Of a stretch of 64,000 bases of DNA, positions 45,624 through 58,111 are shown piece after piece; the first letter of the stretch is position 1, and the number at the start of each line of letters is the position of its first letter. Made by a program: the position numbers and the translations under genes. The stretch comes from Streptomyces drozdowiczii. GTDB taxonomy: Bacteria > Actinomycetota > Actinomycetes > Streptomycetales > Streptomycetaceae. The notes below the pieces were generated by a model that ran no database searches, had not been told where the DNA came from, and was given only the letters and a program-made list of their open reading frames with translations. The DNA lies in the NCBI RefSeq assembly GCF_026167665.1, contig NZ_CP098740.1, positions 5,208,001 to 5,272,000 of the forward strand. The letters are read 5' to 3'.

Positions 45624-47225
45624 TCAGCCCCGGCGCAGCAGCCGGGAGGCGCCCGCCGCGACCGTGGTGGCCAGTATCCACCCCACCAGGACCAGCCCGG
45701 CCGCCATCCACTGCCAGCCGCCCTCCAGCCGCCAGTAGCCCTGCTGGCCGAGATCGATCACCGGGACCAGCAGATCCAGCGCGTACAGCGCCGCGTTCCA
45801 CTGCGGATGCTCCGCGCCCTTGATCGAGGCCGGGTCGTACCGCGAGAACGCCAGCGTGCCCGCCGCCCACAGCACCGCCATCCACACCGCGGCCCGGCCC
45901 GGCCGGTACCCGTACGCCACCGTCCAGTCCTGGAGGTAGCCCCACAGCTTCCCGGCCGGCGGCAGGGTCTCGCGGCGGCGGCGCTGCTTGGCGAGCAGCA
46001 CCTCCCGCGCGTCCGCGTCCTCGCCGCAGCTGCGGAGCACCGCCGCCAGCCGCTCGTACGGCTCCGGCACGTACTCCGGGGTCGCCGCAGCCACCCACTC
46101 CAGGCGCCGGGAGAGCGGGAAGTGCCCGTACGGGACGAGGTTCTCGTACACGAAGCCGCCCATCGCGAGCCCGCCCGGGCCCGGCCAGCTCGTGGAGACG
46201 TCGATCAGCGTGACGACCTTCGCGCCGTTGAGCACCACCCGGCCGCGCACCGGCCGCTCCGGGTTGAACCGCAGCTCCGGGGTGACCGTCCGGCGCAGCG
46301 ACAGCTCCTCGTGCGTGTCCAGCACGAATACCGCCTTGTGCAGGTCCACCGCGTCACCGAACCTGCCGTCGTCCAGCCGCACCCCGCCCCGGCAGCGGAA
46401 CACCTGCGAGCGGGTGCCGTGCGCCGGGGTCGGCGAGGTGGCGATGCCGTACGGGGGAGTGGTGCCCTGGTTCCCCGTGTCGATGCTGACCCACGCCTCG
46501 CTCATGTACAGCGTGCGCTCGACGCTGAGCTGCGGGGCGTTCAGCGCGCGGCGGCCCCGGGCCGCGCGCAGCCGGCTGCCGCGCAGGCTCAGCGAACCGC
46601 CCACCTTCGCCCCGCGCAGACTCAGCTCGCCCAGCATGTCGGCCATCTCGGCCTGGAGGTCCTGGGCGACCGCGAGCCCGTCCCCGAGCAGCGCCCGCCC
46701 CTGCCGGTCCGGGCCGACCTCGATCTGGTTGACCAGCAGATCCGTGCCGATCTGGGCGTCCGTGAGCCGGATGCCGCGCTCCACCCGGCAGCGCGGCAGA
46801 TGCAGATCGCCCTCGGTGCGCAGCCGGGCCGCCTCGAAGCGGGGCACCGCGCACCCCACCAGGCGCAGGGTCGTGAAGTGGCACTCCGGGAACGCCACCT
46901 CCTCGTCGAACCGGCAGCCGGTCAGCTCCACGTACGGATCGACACGCCCGCCCGCCAGGTCCAGCTTCCCCGTGATCCGTACGCCCCAGAGCTTCAGCGC
47001 CGTCACCCGGCCCGGCCGGGCCGCCGGTCCGCTCAGCAGCAGCCGGGCGACGACCCGGGCCGCCACACTGCGCTCGGGGCCCCACTCGTGCGGGGCGAAC
47101 GGATCGTCGAGGGCCCGGTCGCGGGCCCGGAGGTCGTAGGTCGTGCCGTTCCGGAAGGACTGCCACATGCCCAGCTCCGCCGCGCTGAGGCCGTCCGGGA
47201 GATCATCGTCGTGCCGCTCCGTCAC
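45624..47225 (-). CDS. Putative membrane-associated protein with beta-helix-like repeats
   Basis: The 533-residue protein is often labelled membrane-associated oxidoreductase in Streptomyces, but I see no nucleotide or metal site. Residues about 70-320 are a series of short repeats in which hydrophobic residues recur ([48 protein letters not shown]), which resembles pentapeptide or other right-handed beta-helices. The C-terminal 100 residues hold two or three membrane helices. The start is GTG at 47225 with AAAGGGG upstream. It is divergent from hisD, with a 146-bp gap that contains an inverted repeat. Confidence 0.8.
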   Translation of the reverse strand: MTERHDDDLPDGLSAAELGMWQSFRNGTTYDLRARDRALDDPFAPHEWGPERSVAARVVARLLLSGPAARPGRVTALKLWGVRITGKLDLAGGRVDPYVELTGCRFDEEVAFPECHFTTLRLVGCAVPRFEAARLRTEGDLHLPRCRVERGIRLTDAQIGTDLLVNQIEVGPDRQGRALLGDGLAVAQDLQAEMADMLGELSLRGAKVGGSLSLRGSRLRAARGRRALNAPQLSVERTLYMSEAWVSIDTGNQGTTPPYGIATSPTPAHGTRSQVFRCRGGVRLDDGRFGDAVDLHKAVFVLDTHEELSLRRTVTPELRFNPERPVRGRVVLNGAKVVTLIDVSTSWPGPGGLAMGGFVYENLVPYGHFPLSRRLEWVAAATPEYVPEPYERLAAVLRSCGEDADAREVLLAKQRRRRETLPPAGKLWGYLQDWTVAYGYRPGRAAVWMAVLWAAGTLAFSRYDPASIKGAEHPQWNAALYALDLLVPVIDLGQQGYWRLEGGWQWMAAGLVLVGWILATTVAAGASRLLRRG

Positions 47226-47314
47226 CGGTGCCCCTTTCGTTCGGAGGCGTGATCCCGTTATTCCCTCTGAGTGACGGAATGAACGCACATAGTCAGCCGT
47301 CACAGCACCGGCAT

Positions 47315-50416
<3,102 letters not shown>

Positions 50417-50420
<4 letters not shown>

Positions 50421-50584
50421 CCGGCCTCAACACCATCCTGATCCTGGTCGGCCTGTTCCTGGCCGGCGGGGTCTACTCCTTCTCCAAGCAGGGCATGCCC
50501 AAGGGCGTCATCGTCCTGCTCTCCATCGCATCGCTGATGTGTCTGGTGGCGGGCGTCCTGCGCATTCAAGGTCTCTGGGACTAG
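50417..50584 (+). CDS. Small membrane protein inside the his operon
   Basis: The 55-residue product has two hydrophobic segments ([19 protein letters not shown] and [20 protein letters not shown]) joined by a short polar turn with SKQGMPKG. The GTG at 50417 overlaps the hisB stop (GTGA), and hisH starts 12 bp after its end, so it is translated as part of the operon. The same small gene is found between hisB and hisH in related Streptomyces, as I recall. No function is known. Confidence 0.85.
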
Positions 50585-50596
50585 GAAGCGACGAGC

Positions 50597-51238
50597 GTGG
50601 ATACGAAGAAGAAGGTCGTCGTCTTCGACTACGGCTTCGGCAACGTCCGTTCCGCCGAACGCGCCCTCGCCCACGTCGGCGCGGACGTCGAGATCACCCG
50701 CGACTTCGACGCCGCGATGAACGCGGACGGGCTGCTCGTGCCCGGCGTCGGCGCGTTCTCGGCGTGCATGGAGGGGCTGAAGAAGGCCCGCGGCGAGTGG
50801 GTCATCGGCCGCAGGCTGGCCGGCGGACGCCCGGTCATGGGCATCTGCGTCGGCATGCAGATCCTGTTCGAGCGCGGCATCGAGCACGGCGTGGAGACCG
50901 AGGGCCTGGACGAGTGGCCCGGCACGGTCGGCCCGCTGAAGGCCGACGTCGTCCCGCACATGGGCTGGAACACCGTCGAAGCCCCCGAGGACTCCCAGCT
51001 GTTCGCCGGACTCGACGCCGATGCCCGGTACTACTTCGTGCACTCGTACGCGGCGCACGACTGGGACCTCGAAGTCACCAACCCGAAGATCCGTGCCCCC
51101 AGGGTCACCTGGGCCACGCACGGCGAACGGTTCGTGGCCGCCGTGGAGAACGGCGCGCTGTGGGCCACCCAGTTCCACCCCGAGAAGTCCGGCGATGCCG
51201 GCGCCCAGCTGCTGACCAACTGGATCGAGACGCTGTAA
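50597..51238 (+). CDS. hisH: Imidazole glycerol phosphate synthase, glutaminase subunit
   Basis: HisH supplies ammonia from glutamine to HisF. The 213-residue class I amidotransferase has [16 protein letters not shown] at the start, the catalytic Cys in [14 protein letters not shown], and the His-Glu pair in TQFHPEKSG. The start is GTG at 50597 after AGGAAGCGACGA. Its TAA stop overlaps the priA start (TAATG). Confidence 0.96.
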   Translation: MDTKKKVVVFDYGFGNVRSAERALAHVGADVEITRDFDAAMNADGLLVPGVGAFSACMEGLKKARGEWVIGRRLAGGRPVMGICVGMQILFERGIEHGVETEGLDEWPGTVGPLKADVVPHMGWNTVEAPEDSQLFAGLDADARYYFVHSYAAHDWDLEVTNPKIRAPRVTWATHGERFVAAVENGALWATQFHPEKSGDAGAQLLTNWIETL

Positions 51239-51963
51239 TGCCGAAGCTTGAACTGCTCCCCGCCGTAGACGTCCGCGACGGCCAGGCGGTCCGCCTGGTG
51301 CACGGCGAGTCCGGCTCCGAGACCTCCTACGGCTCCCCGCTGGAGGCCGCACTCGCCTGGCAGCGCGCCGGCGCCGAGTGGCTGCACCTGGTCGACCTGG
51401 ACGCCGCCTTCGGCACCGGCGACAACCGCGACCTCATCGCCGAGGTCGCCGGCGCCATGGACATCAAGGTCGAGCTGTCCGGCGGCATCCGCGACGACGC
51501 CTCGCTCGCCGCCGCCCTCGCCACCGGCTGCCGCCGCGTCAACCTCGGCACCGCCGCCCTGGAGACCCCGGAGTGGGTCGCCAAGGTCATCGCCGAGCAC
51601 GGCGACAAGATCGCCGTCGGCCTCGACGTGCGCGGCACCACCCTGCGCGGCCGGGGCTGGACCCGCGACGGCGGCGACCTCTACGAGACGCTGGCCCGCC
51701 TCGACTCCGAGGGCTGCGCCCGCTACGTCGTCACCGACATCGCCAAGGACGGCACGCTCCAGGGCCCCAACCTGGAGCTCCTGAAGAACGTCTGCGCCGC
51801 CACCGACAAGCCCGTCGTCGCCTCCGGCGGCGTCTCCTCGCTGGACGACCTGCGCGCCATCGCCTCGCTCGTCCCGGCGGGCGTCGAGGGCGCGATCGTC
51901 GGCAAGGCCCTGTACGCGAAGGCGTTCACCCTCGAAGAGGCGCTGGAGGCGGTCTCCGTATGA
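51238..51963 (+). CDS. priA: Bifunctional HisA/TrpF isomerase PriA
   Basis: PriA isomerises both ProFAR (histidine path) and phosphoribosylanthranilate (tryptophan path) in actinobacteria that lack a separate trpF. The 241-residue barrel has [16 protein letters not shown] with the first catalytic Asp, [26 protein letters not shown], and the second catalytic Asp in [15 protein letters not shown]. The ATG at 51238 overlaps hisH. No trpF is seen in the window, which agrees with the double role. Confidence 0.93.
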   Translation: MPKLELLPAVDVRDGQAVRLVHGESGSETSYGSPLEAALAWQRAGAEWLHLVDLDAAFGTGDNRDLIAEVAGAMDIKVELSGGIRDDASLAAALATGCRRVNLGTAALETPEWVAKVIAEHGDKIAVGLDVRGTTLRGRGWTRDGGDLYETLARLDSEGCARYVVTDIAKDGTLQGPNLELLKNVCAATDKPVVASGGVSSLDDLRAIASLVPAGVEGAIVGKALYAKAFTLEEALEAVSV

Positions 51964-52364
51964 CCGATTCCGCATCCGTGCGCCGCGTCTCCTCCGGCGC
52001 CCCCTGGGAGGAGAAGTTCGGCTACTCGCGCGCGGTCGAACTCCCGGGCGGCCTGGTGCTGGTCTCCGGCTGTACGTCGGTGGTGGGCGGCGAGATCGCC
52101 GCGGGCGGCCCGTACGACCAGACCGTCACCGCCTTCAACGTCGCCTTCGAGGCGCTGAGGGAGCTGGGCCTCGGCCGCGAGGACGTCGTCCGCACCCGGA
52201 TGTACGTCATGCACGCCCGGGACACCGACGAGGTCGGCCGCGCCCACAAGGAGCTGTTCGACGCCGTGCGCCCCGCCGCCACCATGGTCGTGGTCTCCGG
52301 CTTCGTCGACCCGGGCCTGGTCGTCGAGGTCGAGGTCGAGGCCTACCGGGCGGGTGCGCGATGA
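51960..52364 (+). CDS. RidA/YjgF family protein
   Basis: The 134-residue protein belongs to the RidA family, which removes reactive imine/enamine intermediates or acts on related compounds. Key segments are [34 protein letters not shown] and [20 protein letters not shown]; the last includes the region equivalent to the RidA Arg105 site, but here the residue pattern is [10 protein letters not shown], so deaminase activity is uncertain. It overlaps priA and hisF by 4 bp, which points to a function tied to histidine synthesis. Confidence 0.9.
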   Translation: MTDSASVRRVSSGAPWEEKFGYSRAVELPGGLVLVSGCTSVVGGEIAAGGPYDQTVTAFNVAFEALRELGLGREDVVRTRMYVMHARDTDEVGRAHKELFDAVRPAATMVVVSGFVDPGLVVEVEVEAYRAGAR

Positions 52365-53116
52365 GCCTCGCGGTACGCGTCATCCCCTGCCTCGACGTGG
52401 ACAACGGCCGGGTCGTCAAGGGCGTCAACTTCCAGAACCTGCGGGACGCGGGCGACCCCGTCGAGATGGCGAAGCTGTACGACGCCGAGGGCGCCGACGA
52501 GCTGACCTTCCTGGACATCACCGCGTCCAGCGGCGACCGGGAGACCACCTACGACGTGGTGCGCCGCACCGCCGAGCAGGTCTTCATCCCGCTCACCGTG
52601 GGCGGCGGCGTCCGCACCCCGGACGACGTCGACAAGCTGCTGCGGGCCGGTGCGGACAAGGTGGGCGTCAACACCGCGGCCATCGCCCGTCCGGAGCTGA
52701 TCCGGGAGATCGCCGAGCGCTTCGGCCGCCAGGTCCTGGTGCTCTCGGTGGACGCCCGACGCACCCCCGAGGGCACCTTCGAGGTCACCACGCACGGCGG
52801 CCGCCGGGGCACCGGCATCGACGCCGTCGAGTGGGCCCACCGGGCGGCGGAGCTGGGCGCCGGCGAGATCCTGCTCAACTCGATGGACGCCGACGGCACG
52901 AAGGACGGCTACGACACCGAGATGATCGCCGCCGTCCGCAAGCACGTCCGCGTCCCCGTGATCGCCTCCGGCGGCGCCGGCCGGCTCGCGGACTTCGCAC
53001 CGGCCATCGACGCCGGGGCCGACGCGGTCCTGGCCGCGTCCGTCTTCCACTTCGGGGACCTGCGCATCTCCGAGGTCAAGGGCGCACTCGCGGAATCCGG
53101 CCACCCGGTGCGCTGA
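52361..53116 (+). CDS. hisF: Imidazole glycerol phosphate synthase, cyclase subunit
   Basis: HisF closes the imidazole ring using ammonia delivered by HisH. The 251-residue barrel shows [18 protein letters not shown] with the first catalytic Asp, [24 protein letters not shown], and [13 protein letters not shown] with the second catalytic Asp. The ATG overlaps the ridA stop. A terminator follows, so the operon ends here. Confidence 0.97.
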   Translation: MSLAVRVIPCLDVDNGRVVKGVNFQNLRDAGDPVEMAKLYDAEGADELTFLDITASSGDRETTYDVVRRTAEQVFIPLTVGGGVRTPDDVDKLLRAGADKVGVNTAAIARPELIREIAERFGRQVLVLSVDARRTPEGTFEVTTHGGRRGTGIDAVEWAHRAAELGAGEILLNSMDADGTKDGYDTEMIAAVRKHVRVPVIASGGAGRLADFAPAIDAGADAVLAASVFHFGDLRISEVKGALAESGHPVR

Positions 53117-53142
53117 CCGGCCGTTGTGCGCGTGCACAGACA

Positions 53143-53172
53143 TGGGGCGCCCTTCCCTGGGAGGGCGCCCCA
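53143..53172 (+). terminator. Terminator of the his operon
   Basis: TGGGGCGCCCT at 53143-53153 pairs perfectly with AGGGCGCCCCA at 53162-53172 around an 8-nt loop, 26 bp after hisF. Confidence 0.88.
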
Positions 53173-53224
53173 CCGTCGTACGCGCACCTTCACGGCCCCG
53201 GCACGCGGGCCTAGCGTGCCGGGC

Positions 53225-55917
53225 GTGACTCCCCCCACGTCCGTGCGCAGACCGCTCCGGCTGTTCGGCCGCAGCGGTGAACTCGCCTCCCTAAAAGCAC
53301 TGCTGACGCGCCTCCAGGACGGCGACGGCGGCGCGCTGGTCCTCACGGGCCCGCCGGGCTCGGGCCGCACGGCCCTCCTGGCCCACGCCGTCGCGGCGCA
53401 CCGCGACCGGGGCGCCGGGCCCGTCCTCCACGTCGTCGGCGCCCCCGACGAACGATGGGTGCCGTACAGCGGGCTGCACGCACTGCTGTGCGCGGCGGGT
53501 CCCGCGCCCGGCGACCCCGCCCGCGTGCCGCGCGACGGCCTCCTCACGCTGCTCCGGCGGCTCGGCGGCGGCCGGCCGCTCCTCGTGTGCGTGGACGACG
53601 CCCACCTCTGGGACCCCGACTCCCGTGCCGCCCTCGCCTTCGCCGCCCGCCGGCTCGGACCGGGCACCCCGGTCGCCGTGCTGATCGCCGCCGGGGACGA
53701 GGCCGGCTTCGCCGGGCTGCCCGCCCTCCGCCCCGGCCCCTGGACGACGAGGCGGCCGCCGCGCTCCTGGAAAGGCTCACCGGAGCGGACCGGGCCGACC
53801 CGGTCGTGCGGGGCGAGCTGCTCCGGGAGGCGGCCGGGAATCCCGGGCTGCTCACCGCGCTCACCGCCCGCCTCACCCCGGACCAGCTCACCGGCCGGAC
53901 CCCGCCGCCGCACCCGCTGCCCGGCGGCGACGAGATCCTGGCCGCCCACGCCGACCGCGTCGGCCACCTCCCCGCCGCCACCCGGACCCTGCTCCTGATC
54001 GCGGCCGCCGCCCACGCGCACGAGCCCGAGGGCACGGGGGCCGACCTCGCCCTCGTACGCCGGGCCGCCGCCTCGGCCGCCGTCCCGCACACCCCGGGAT
54101 TCACGGCCCACACGCTCCGGCAGGCCGGCGACCGCGTCCACTTCGACGAGCCCCTGATGCGCCGCGCCCTCCTGCACCGGGCGCCCCCGGACCGCCGCCG
54201 CGCGGTGCACGCCCTGCTCGCCGGTCTGCTCCCGCCCGGCTACGCAGCCCTCATCCAGCGGGCCTGCGCGTCCCCCGGCCCCGACGCCCCGCTCGCCGCC
54301 GCGCTGGAGGCCGCCGCCGCCCCGCCCCGCCCGCACGCCGACCGCGCGACCGCCCTCGCCCACGCGGCCGCGCTGACCCGGGACGGGACGGCGAGGACCG
54401 CCCGGTGCGCGGAGGCCGCCGAGCAGTACCGGCTCGCGGGGGACCCGGGGCGGGCCCGCACCCTGCTGGCACGGGCGGGGCGCGCAACCGGCCCCGCCCA
54501 CCACACCCGCGGTCTGCTCGCCCTCGCCGACGGACCCGCCCCCGACGCCCACGAGACCCTGCTCACCGCCGCCGCCCTGCTCGCCCCGCACGATCCCGGG
54601 CGCGCCCGGGACGCCCTGCTCGGGGCCGCCGAAGCCGCCTGGGCGGCGGGCGACGCCCTCGGCTACCTCGACGCGCTGACCCGTATCCCCGCCGACGCCG
54701 CCGACCGGGACCTCGCCCACTACCGGGACGGGATGTGCGCCGTGCTGCGCGGGCGGACCGGTGCGGGGCACCTGCTGCTGCGCCGCTGTCTCGACTCCGG
54801 CGCCCGCGACTCCGGGGCGCTGTTACGGGCCGGGGCGGCCGGTCTCGTCCTCGGCGACCTCGACGCCGCCTGCCGGGCCGGGACCCGTGCCCTCGCCGCC
54901 GTACGCGCGAGCGGCGCCGACGCCCTGCTGCCGCAGGCCCTGGAACACCTGGCCTACGCGGAGCTGCGCGCCGGGCGGCATGCCAGGGCCCGCGCCCACG
55001 CGCTGGACGGCCTGCGCGCCGCACGCCGTACCGGGCGGCCCAACACCGCCGCCCATCTGCACGCCGTACTCGCCCTCGCGGCCTCGGTCGAGGCCGGGGT
55101 GCGGGAGTGCGCGGCACACGCCGGGGCCGCGCTGGCGGGCGCCGCACCGCACGGGCTCGTCCAGGCGGAGACCCTGGCCACCTGGGCGTCGGCCCGCGCC
55201 GATCTCGCGGCCGGGCGCCCGGCGGAGGCGGCGGCGCGGCTCGACCCGCTGGTCCGGCCCGGGCCCCGGCGCGGCCACTTCGCCACCCGGATGCTCGCCG
55301 TGCCCTGCTATGTCGAGGCGTCCGTGGCGGCCGGGCGCGCGGCGGTCCGGGGCGGGGGAGCGGTGGCCGAGGCGGTGGCGGAGTTCGCCGTGTGGGCGAC
55401 GCGTACCACCGACCCCCAGGTTCCCGCCCAACTCGCCCGCTGCCGGGCCCTGCTGGCACCGGACGGCGAGGCCGCCGAGCGGTACGAGGAGGCCCTCGCC
55501 CACCACGAGCGGGCCGGCGGCGACTTCGAACAGGCCAGGACCCGGCTGCTGTTCGGGTCCTGGCTGCGCAGGCGCCGCCGTACCCGCGAGGCCCGCGAGC
55601 CGCTGCGGGACGCCCTCGTCGGCTTCGAGCGGTGCGGGGCCCCGGCCTGGGCGGCCCGGGCGAGCGGCGAACTGCGGGCCGCCGGTGCGGCGGTGGAGGC
55701 CCCGGGCCGGTCCGGGGCGGGCGCGCCGCTGGCCGGGCTCACCCCGCAACAGGCCCGGATCGCCCGGTGCGTGGCCGAGGGGGCCACCAACCGGGAGGTC
55801 GCACGGCGGCTCTCGGTGAGCACCCGGACCGTCGACCACCACCTGCGCAACGTCTTCGCCGCCCTGGGCGTCCGCTCACGGACGGAGCTGGCCGGACTGC
55901 TGGGCAACGGGCTCTGA
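53225..55917 (+). CDS. Large LuxR-family (LAL) regulator with TTA codon, frame broken at 53737-53740
   Basis: LAL regulators are ATP-binding activators, often of secondary metabolism or sugar use. An N-terminal AAA domain has Walker A GPPGSGRT at residues 42-49 and Walker B LLVCVDDAHLWD; a long TPR-like middle follows, and a LuxR helix-turn-helix ends the protein (GLTPQQARIARCVAEG, then REVARRLSVSTRTVDHHLR). The frame breaks after about residue 170: one more C in the run at 53737-53740 joins both parts into about 897 residues. An in-frame TTA leucine codon lies at 54823-54825, so translation should need the bldA tRNA. The start is GTG at 53225, after the his terminator. Confidence 0.88.
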
Positions 55918-55968
55918 GGCCACCGGAGTTGCGGGACCGTGATGAGAAGGAGGCCGCACACCTCTAGG

Positions 55969-55984
55969 TACCGACTGGGCGGTA
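55969..55984. promoter_or_regulatory. Operator-like inverted repeat before the PucR-type gene
   Basis: TACCG at 55969-55973 and CGGTA at 55980-55984 form an interrupted palindrome with a 6-nt spacer, resembling TetR-type operators of the form TACCGACNGGTCGGTA with mismatches in the centre. It lies about 110 bp before the PucR-type start. The regulator is unknown. Confidence 0.4.
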
Positions 55985-56094
55985 TGCCATTCTGCGGGCG
56001 TCAGGATCATTCGGTGCGCCCGCGGCCCTGTCCTGGGCGGGGCGTGCCGGAACCGGCCGTGCACCGAGCCGGCCGCATCCCGGTGGAGGCCGCC

Positions 56095-57384
56095 ATGCCG
56101 CAGGTCGTACGTTCACGGGTCAGGGCGCTGCACGCGCCGCCGCCCGTCGCCCCGGCCCCGCGCCGCTTCCGTTCGCTGGCCGACCGCGAGGCCGTCGCCG
56201 TCCTGCACCGGGCCGCCCGGGTGCTGGTGGCGGCGCTCCCGGAGCTGACGGACCGGATGGTGGAGGCGCTGCGGGAGCGCGAGCCCGCCTATCGCGCGGC
56301 GATCGAGGCCGACCCGGCGGAGATCTGGCAGGAGGTGCACCAGTCGCTGCGGCACAACGTCGGTTCGCTCATCCGGCCCCGTGAGTTCCGGGAGGCCGCG
56401 CACCGCACCTCGCGGCGGATCGGCGAGGTCCGGGCCGAGCAGGGGGTGCCGCTGGACGCGGTCCTGCACGCGTTCCGGATGGGCGGGGCGATGGTCTGGC
56501 AGGACCTGGTGGACGAGACCGCCCGCCGCCACCCCGAGGACATCCGGCTGCTCGTCCATGTCGCCGCGGACGTCTGGAACTTCGTGGACGAGCACTGCGG
56601 GGTCGTCGCGGACGCCTATCGCGGTGCCGAACGCCGCCTCGCCTGGCGCCGGGAGAACCGGCACCGCCTGATGACCGCCGCGCTGCTCGACGGCACCGCC
56701 CGGGTCGCCGACCTCCCGGACACGGCGGCGGCCCTCGGCCTGCCGGAGGACGGCCGCTACGCGGTGCTCGCGCTGCGCGACGCCCGCCGCTCCCCGCACG
56801 GCGCGGCCCACCCGCCCCTCGAACTGCCCGCCGGGACGGAGGCGGTGTGGCACGCGGGGCCCGAAGCGGAGTACGCCGTCCTGTCGTTGGGCCGACCGGG
56901 CGGTGCGGACCGGGCGGACGGACTCGCCGGGCTGGCCGCCGGGATGTGCGTGCCGCCCGGGGCCCGGGCCGGCATCGGTTCGGCGGTGGACGGTCTCGCG
57001 GCGGTGGGGGACGCCCGCCGCCTCGCGGACACGGCGCTGCGGGCCTGCCCGGCGGACGGCGGGACCGTCCTGCTGGACGAGCATCTGCCCGCCGCCCTGG
57101 TCGTCTCGTCCCCGGGGCTCGGCGCGGCCCTCGCCGACCGGGTGCTCGGTCCGCTGGACCGGCTGGACGCGGCCGACCGGGACGTGCTCATCGACACGCT
57201 GACCGCCTGGTTCGACGCGGACGGCTCGGCGCCCCGGGCGGGCGCCCGCCTCTACTGCCACCGCAACACCGTCCTCAATCGCCTCCGCCGCTTCGAACAG
57301 CTCACCGGCCGCTGTCTGACCCGCCCCTCCGACGCGACCGAGGTCTCCCTGGCCCTGACGGCCCGCCGCCTGCTGACGGGCTGA
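56095..57384 (+). CDS. PucR/CdaR-type helix-turn-helix regulator
   Basis: The 429-residue protein has an N-terminal all-helical domain (about 25-190, with VHQSLRHNVGSLIRPREFRE and GVPLDAVLHAFRMGGAMVWQ) of the RsbRD-like type seen in many Streptomyces regulators. A GGDEF-like remnant follows, and a C-terminal PucR helix-turn-helix (YCHRNTVLNRLRRFEQLTG). The effector and targets are unknown. I use the ATG at 56095 with GGTGGAGG upstream; an in-frame ATG at 55984 could extend it by 37 residues. Confidence 0.88.
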   Translation: MPQVVRSRVRALHAPPPVAPAPRRFRSLADREAVAVLHRAARVLVAALPELTDRMVEALREREPAYRAAIEADPAEIWQEVHQSLRHNVGSLIRPREFREAAHRTSRRIGEVRAEQGVPLDAVLHAFRMGGAMVWQDLVDETARRHPEDIRLLVHVAADVWNFVDEHCGVVADAYRGAERRLAWRRENRHRLMTAALLDGTARVADLPDTAAALGLPEDGRYAVLALRDARRSPHGAAHPPLELPAGTEAVWHAGPEAEYAVLSLGRPGGADRADGLAGLAAGMCVPPGARAGIGSAVDGLAAVGDARRLADTALRACPADGGTVLLDEHLPAALVVSSPGLGAALADRVLGPLDRLDAADRDVLIDTLTAWFDADGSAPRAGARLYCHRNTVLNRLRRFEQLTGRCLTRPSDATEVSLALTARRLLTG

Positions 57385-57430
57385 GACCGCGCGAGGTCCG
57401 CCCGGCCGGCCGCGTACCAGGACGCGCAGC

Positions 57431-57479
57431 ATTCCTTTCGCAAGATTCCTTGCGCAATAAATATTGCGCAAGGAATCTT
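57431..57479. promoter_or_regulatory. 38-bp palindrome plus third half-copy, operator of the ArsR-like/MFS genes
   Basis: The arm AAGATTCCTTGCGCAATA at 57442-57459 is matched exactly by its reverse complement at 57462-57479 with only two bases between. A degenerate copy, ATTCCTTTCGCAAG, at 57431-57444 lies in direct orientation right before the arm. Each arm contains TTGCGCAA, itself palindromic. The block is AT-rich for this genome and ends 19 bp before the start of the ArsR-like gene, so autorepression is likely. Confidence 0.85.
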
Positions 57480-57498
57480 TTCTATCTAGGCTCTGGGT

Positions 57499-58086
57499 AT
57501 GGCAAGCGACGCATCACGCCGGGTCTCCGACCTCGGCACCCTCAAGGCATTCGGGCACCCCCTGCGGATGAAGCTCTACCGGGCCCTCTACATCGCCCGG
57601 CAGGCCACCGCGTCCCAGCTCGCCGAGCAGGTGGACGAGGCGGTCTCGCTCGTCAGCTACCACCTGCGCAAGCTCGCCGACCACGGGCTGATCGAGGAGG
57701 CCGACCGGCAGGGCAGGGACGGCCGCGAGCGCTGGTGGCAGGCCGCGTCGGAGGGGCTGACCTTCCACGACGAGGACTTCAGCGACGCGCCCGAGAAGGC
57801 CGCGACGCACTCCGCCGTCACCCGGCTCTCCTTCGACCAGCACGTCGAGATGTACCGCCGCCACCTCGACGCGAACCGCACCTGGCCCGCCGAGTGGCGC
57901 CGCGCGGCGTTCAGCTCCGAGTTCCTCGCCCGGCTGACCGCCGACGAGCTCGCCGCGCTGGCGTCCGAGATGAACGACCTCATCAAGCGCTACGAGCAGC
58001 AGGGCCGCACCCGCGAGGAGGCCGGCGACAGCGAGAACCGCGAGAACGTCGCGCTCCATGTGTACGGCTTCCCGTTCCGCACCTGA
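57499..58086 (+). CDS. ArsR-like winged-helix regulator
   Basis: The 195-residue protein has an HTH_20-type winged helix at about 12-75 (LGTLKAFGHPLRMKLYRALY, TASQLAEQVDEAVSLVSYHL, then RKLADHGLIEEA). The C-terminal half is helical and probably binds a ligand or makes the dimer. No cysteine metal site of classic ArsR proteins is seen. The palindrome upstream is its likely operator. The MFS gene starts 25 bp after its stop, so the regulator probably controls the exporter. Confidence 0.9.
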   Translation: MASDASRRVSDLGTLKAFGHPLRMKLYRALYIARQATASQLAEQVDEAVSLVSYHLRKLADHGLIEEADRQGRDGRERWWQAASEGLTFHDEDFSDAPEKAATHSAVTRLSFDQHVEMYRRHLDANRTWPAEWRRAAFSSEFLARLTADELAALASEMNDLIKRYEQQGRTREEAGDSENRENVALHVYGFPFRT

Positions 58087-58111
58087 CCCGGCCCCCCGAG
58101 AGGACGCGACC

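Noticed and set aside
44361..47225. A defence or toxin-antitoxin island among the unknown genes
   Set aside because: No nuclease, helicase, TIR, toxin or mobile gene is seen; codon use and GC match the core genes around them.
53737..53740. Programmed frameshift in the LAL regulator
   Set aside because: There is no slippery heptamer or stimulating stem that I can see, and five other genes show the same kind of homopolymer loss.
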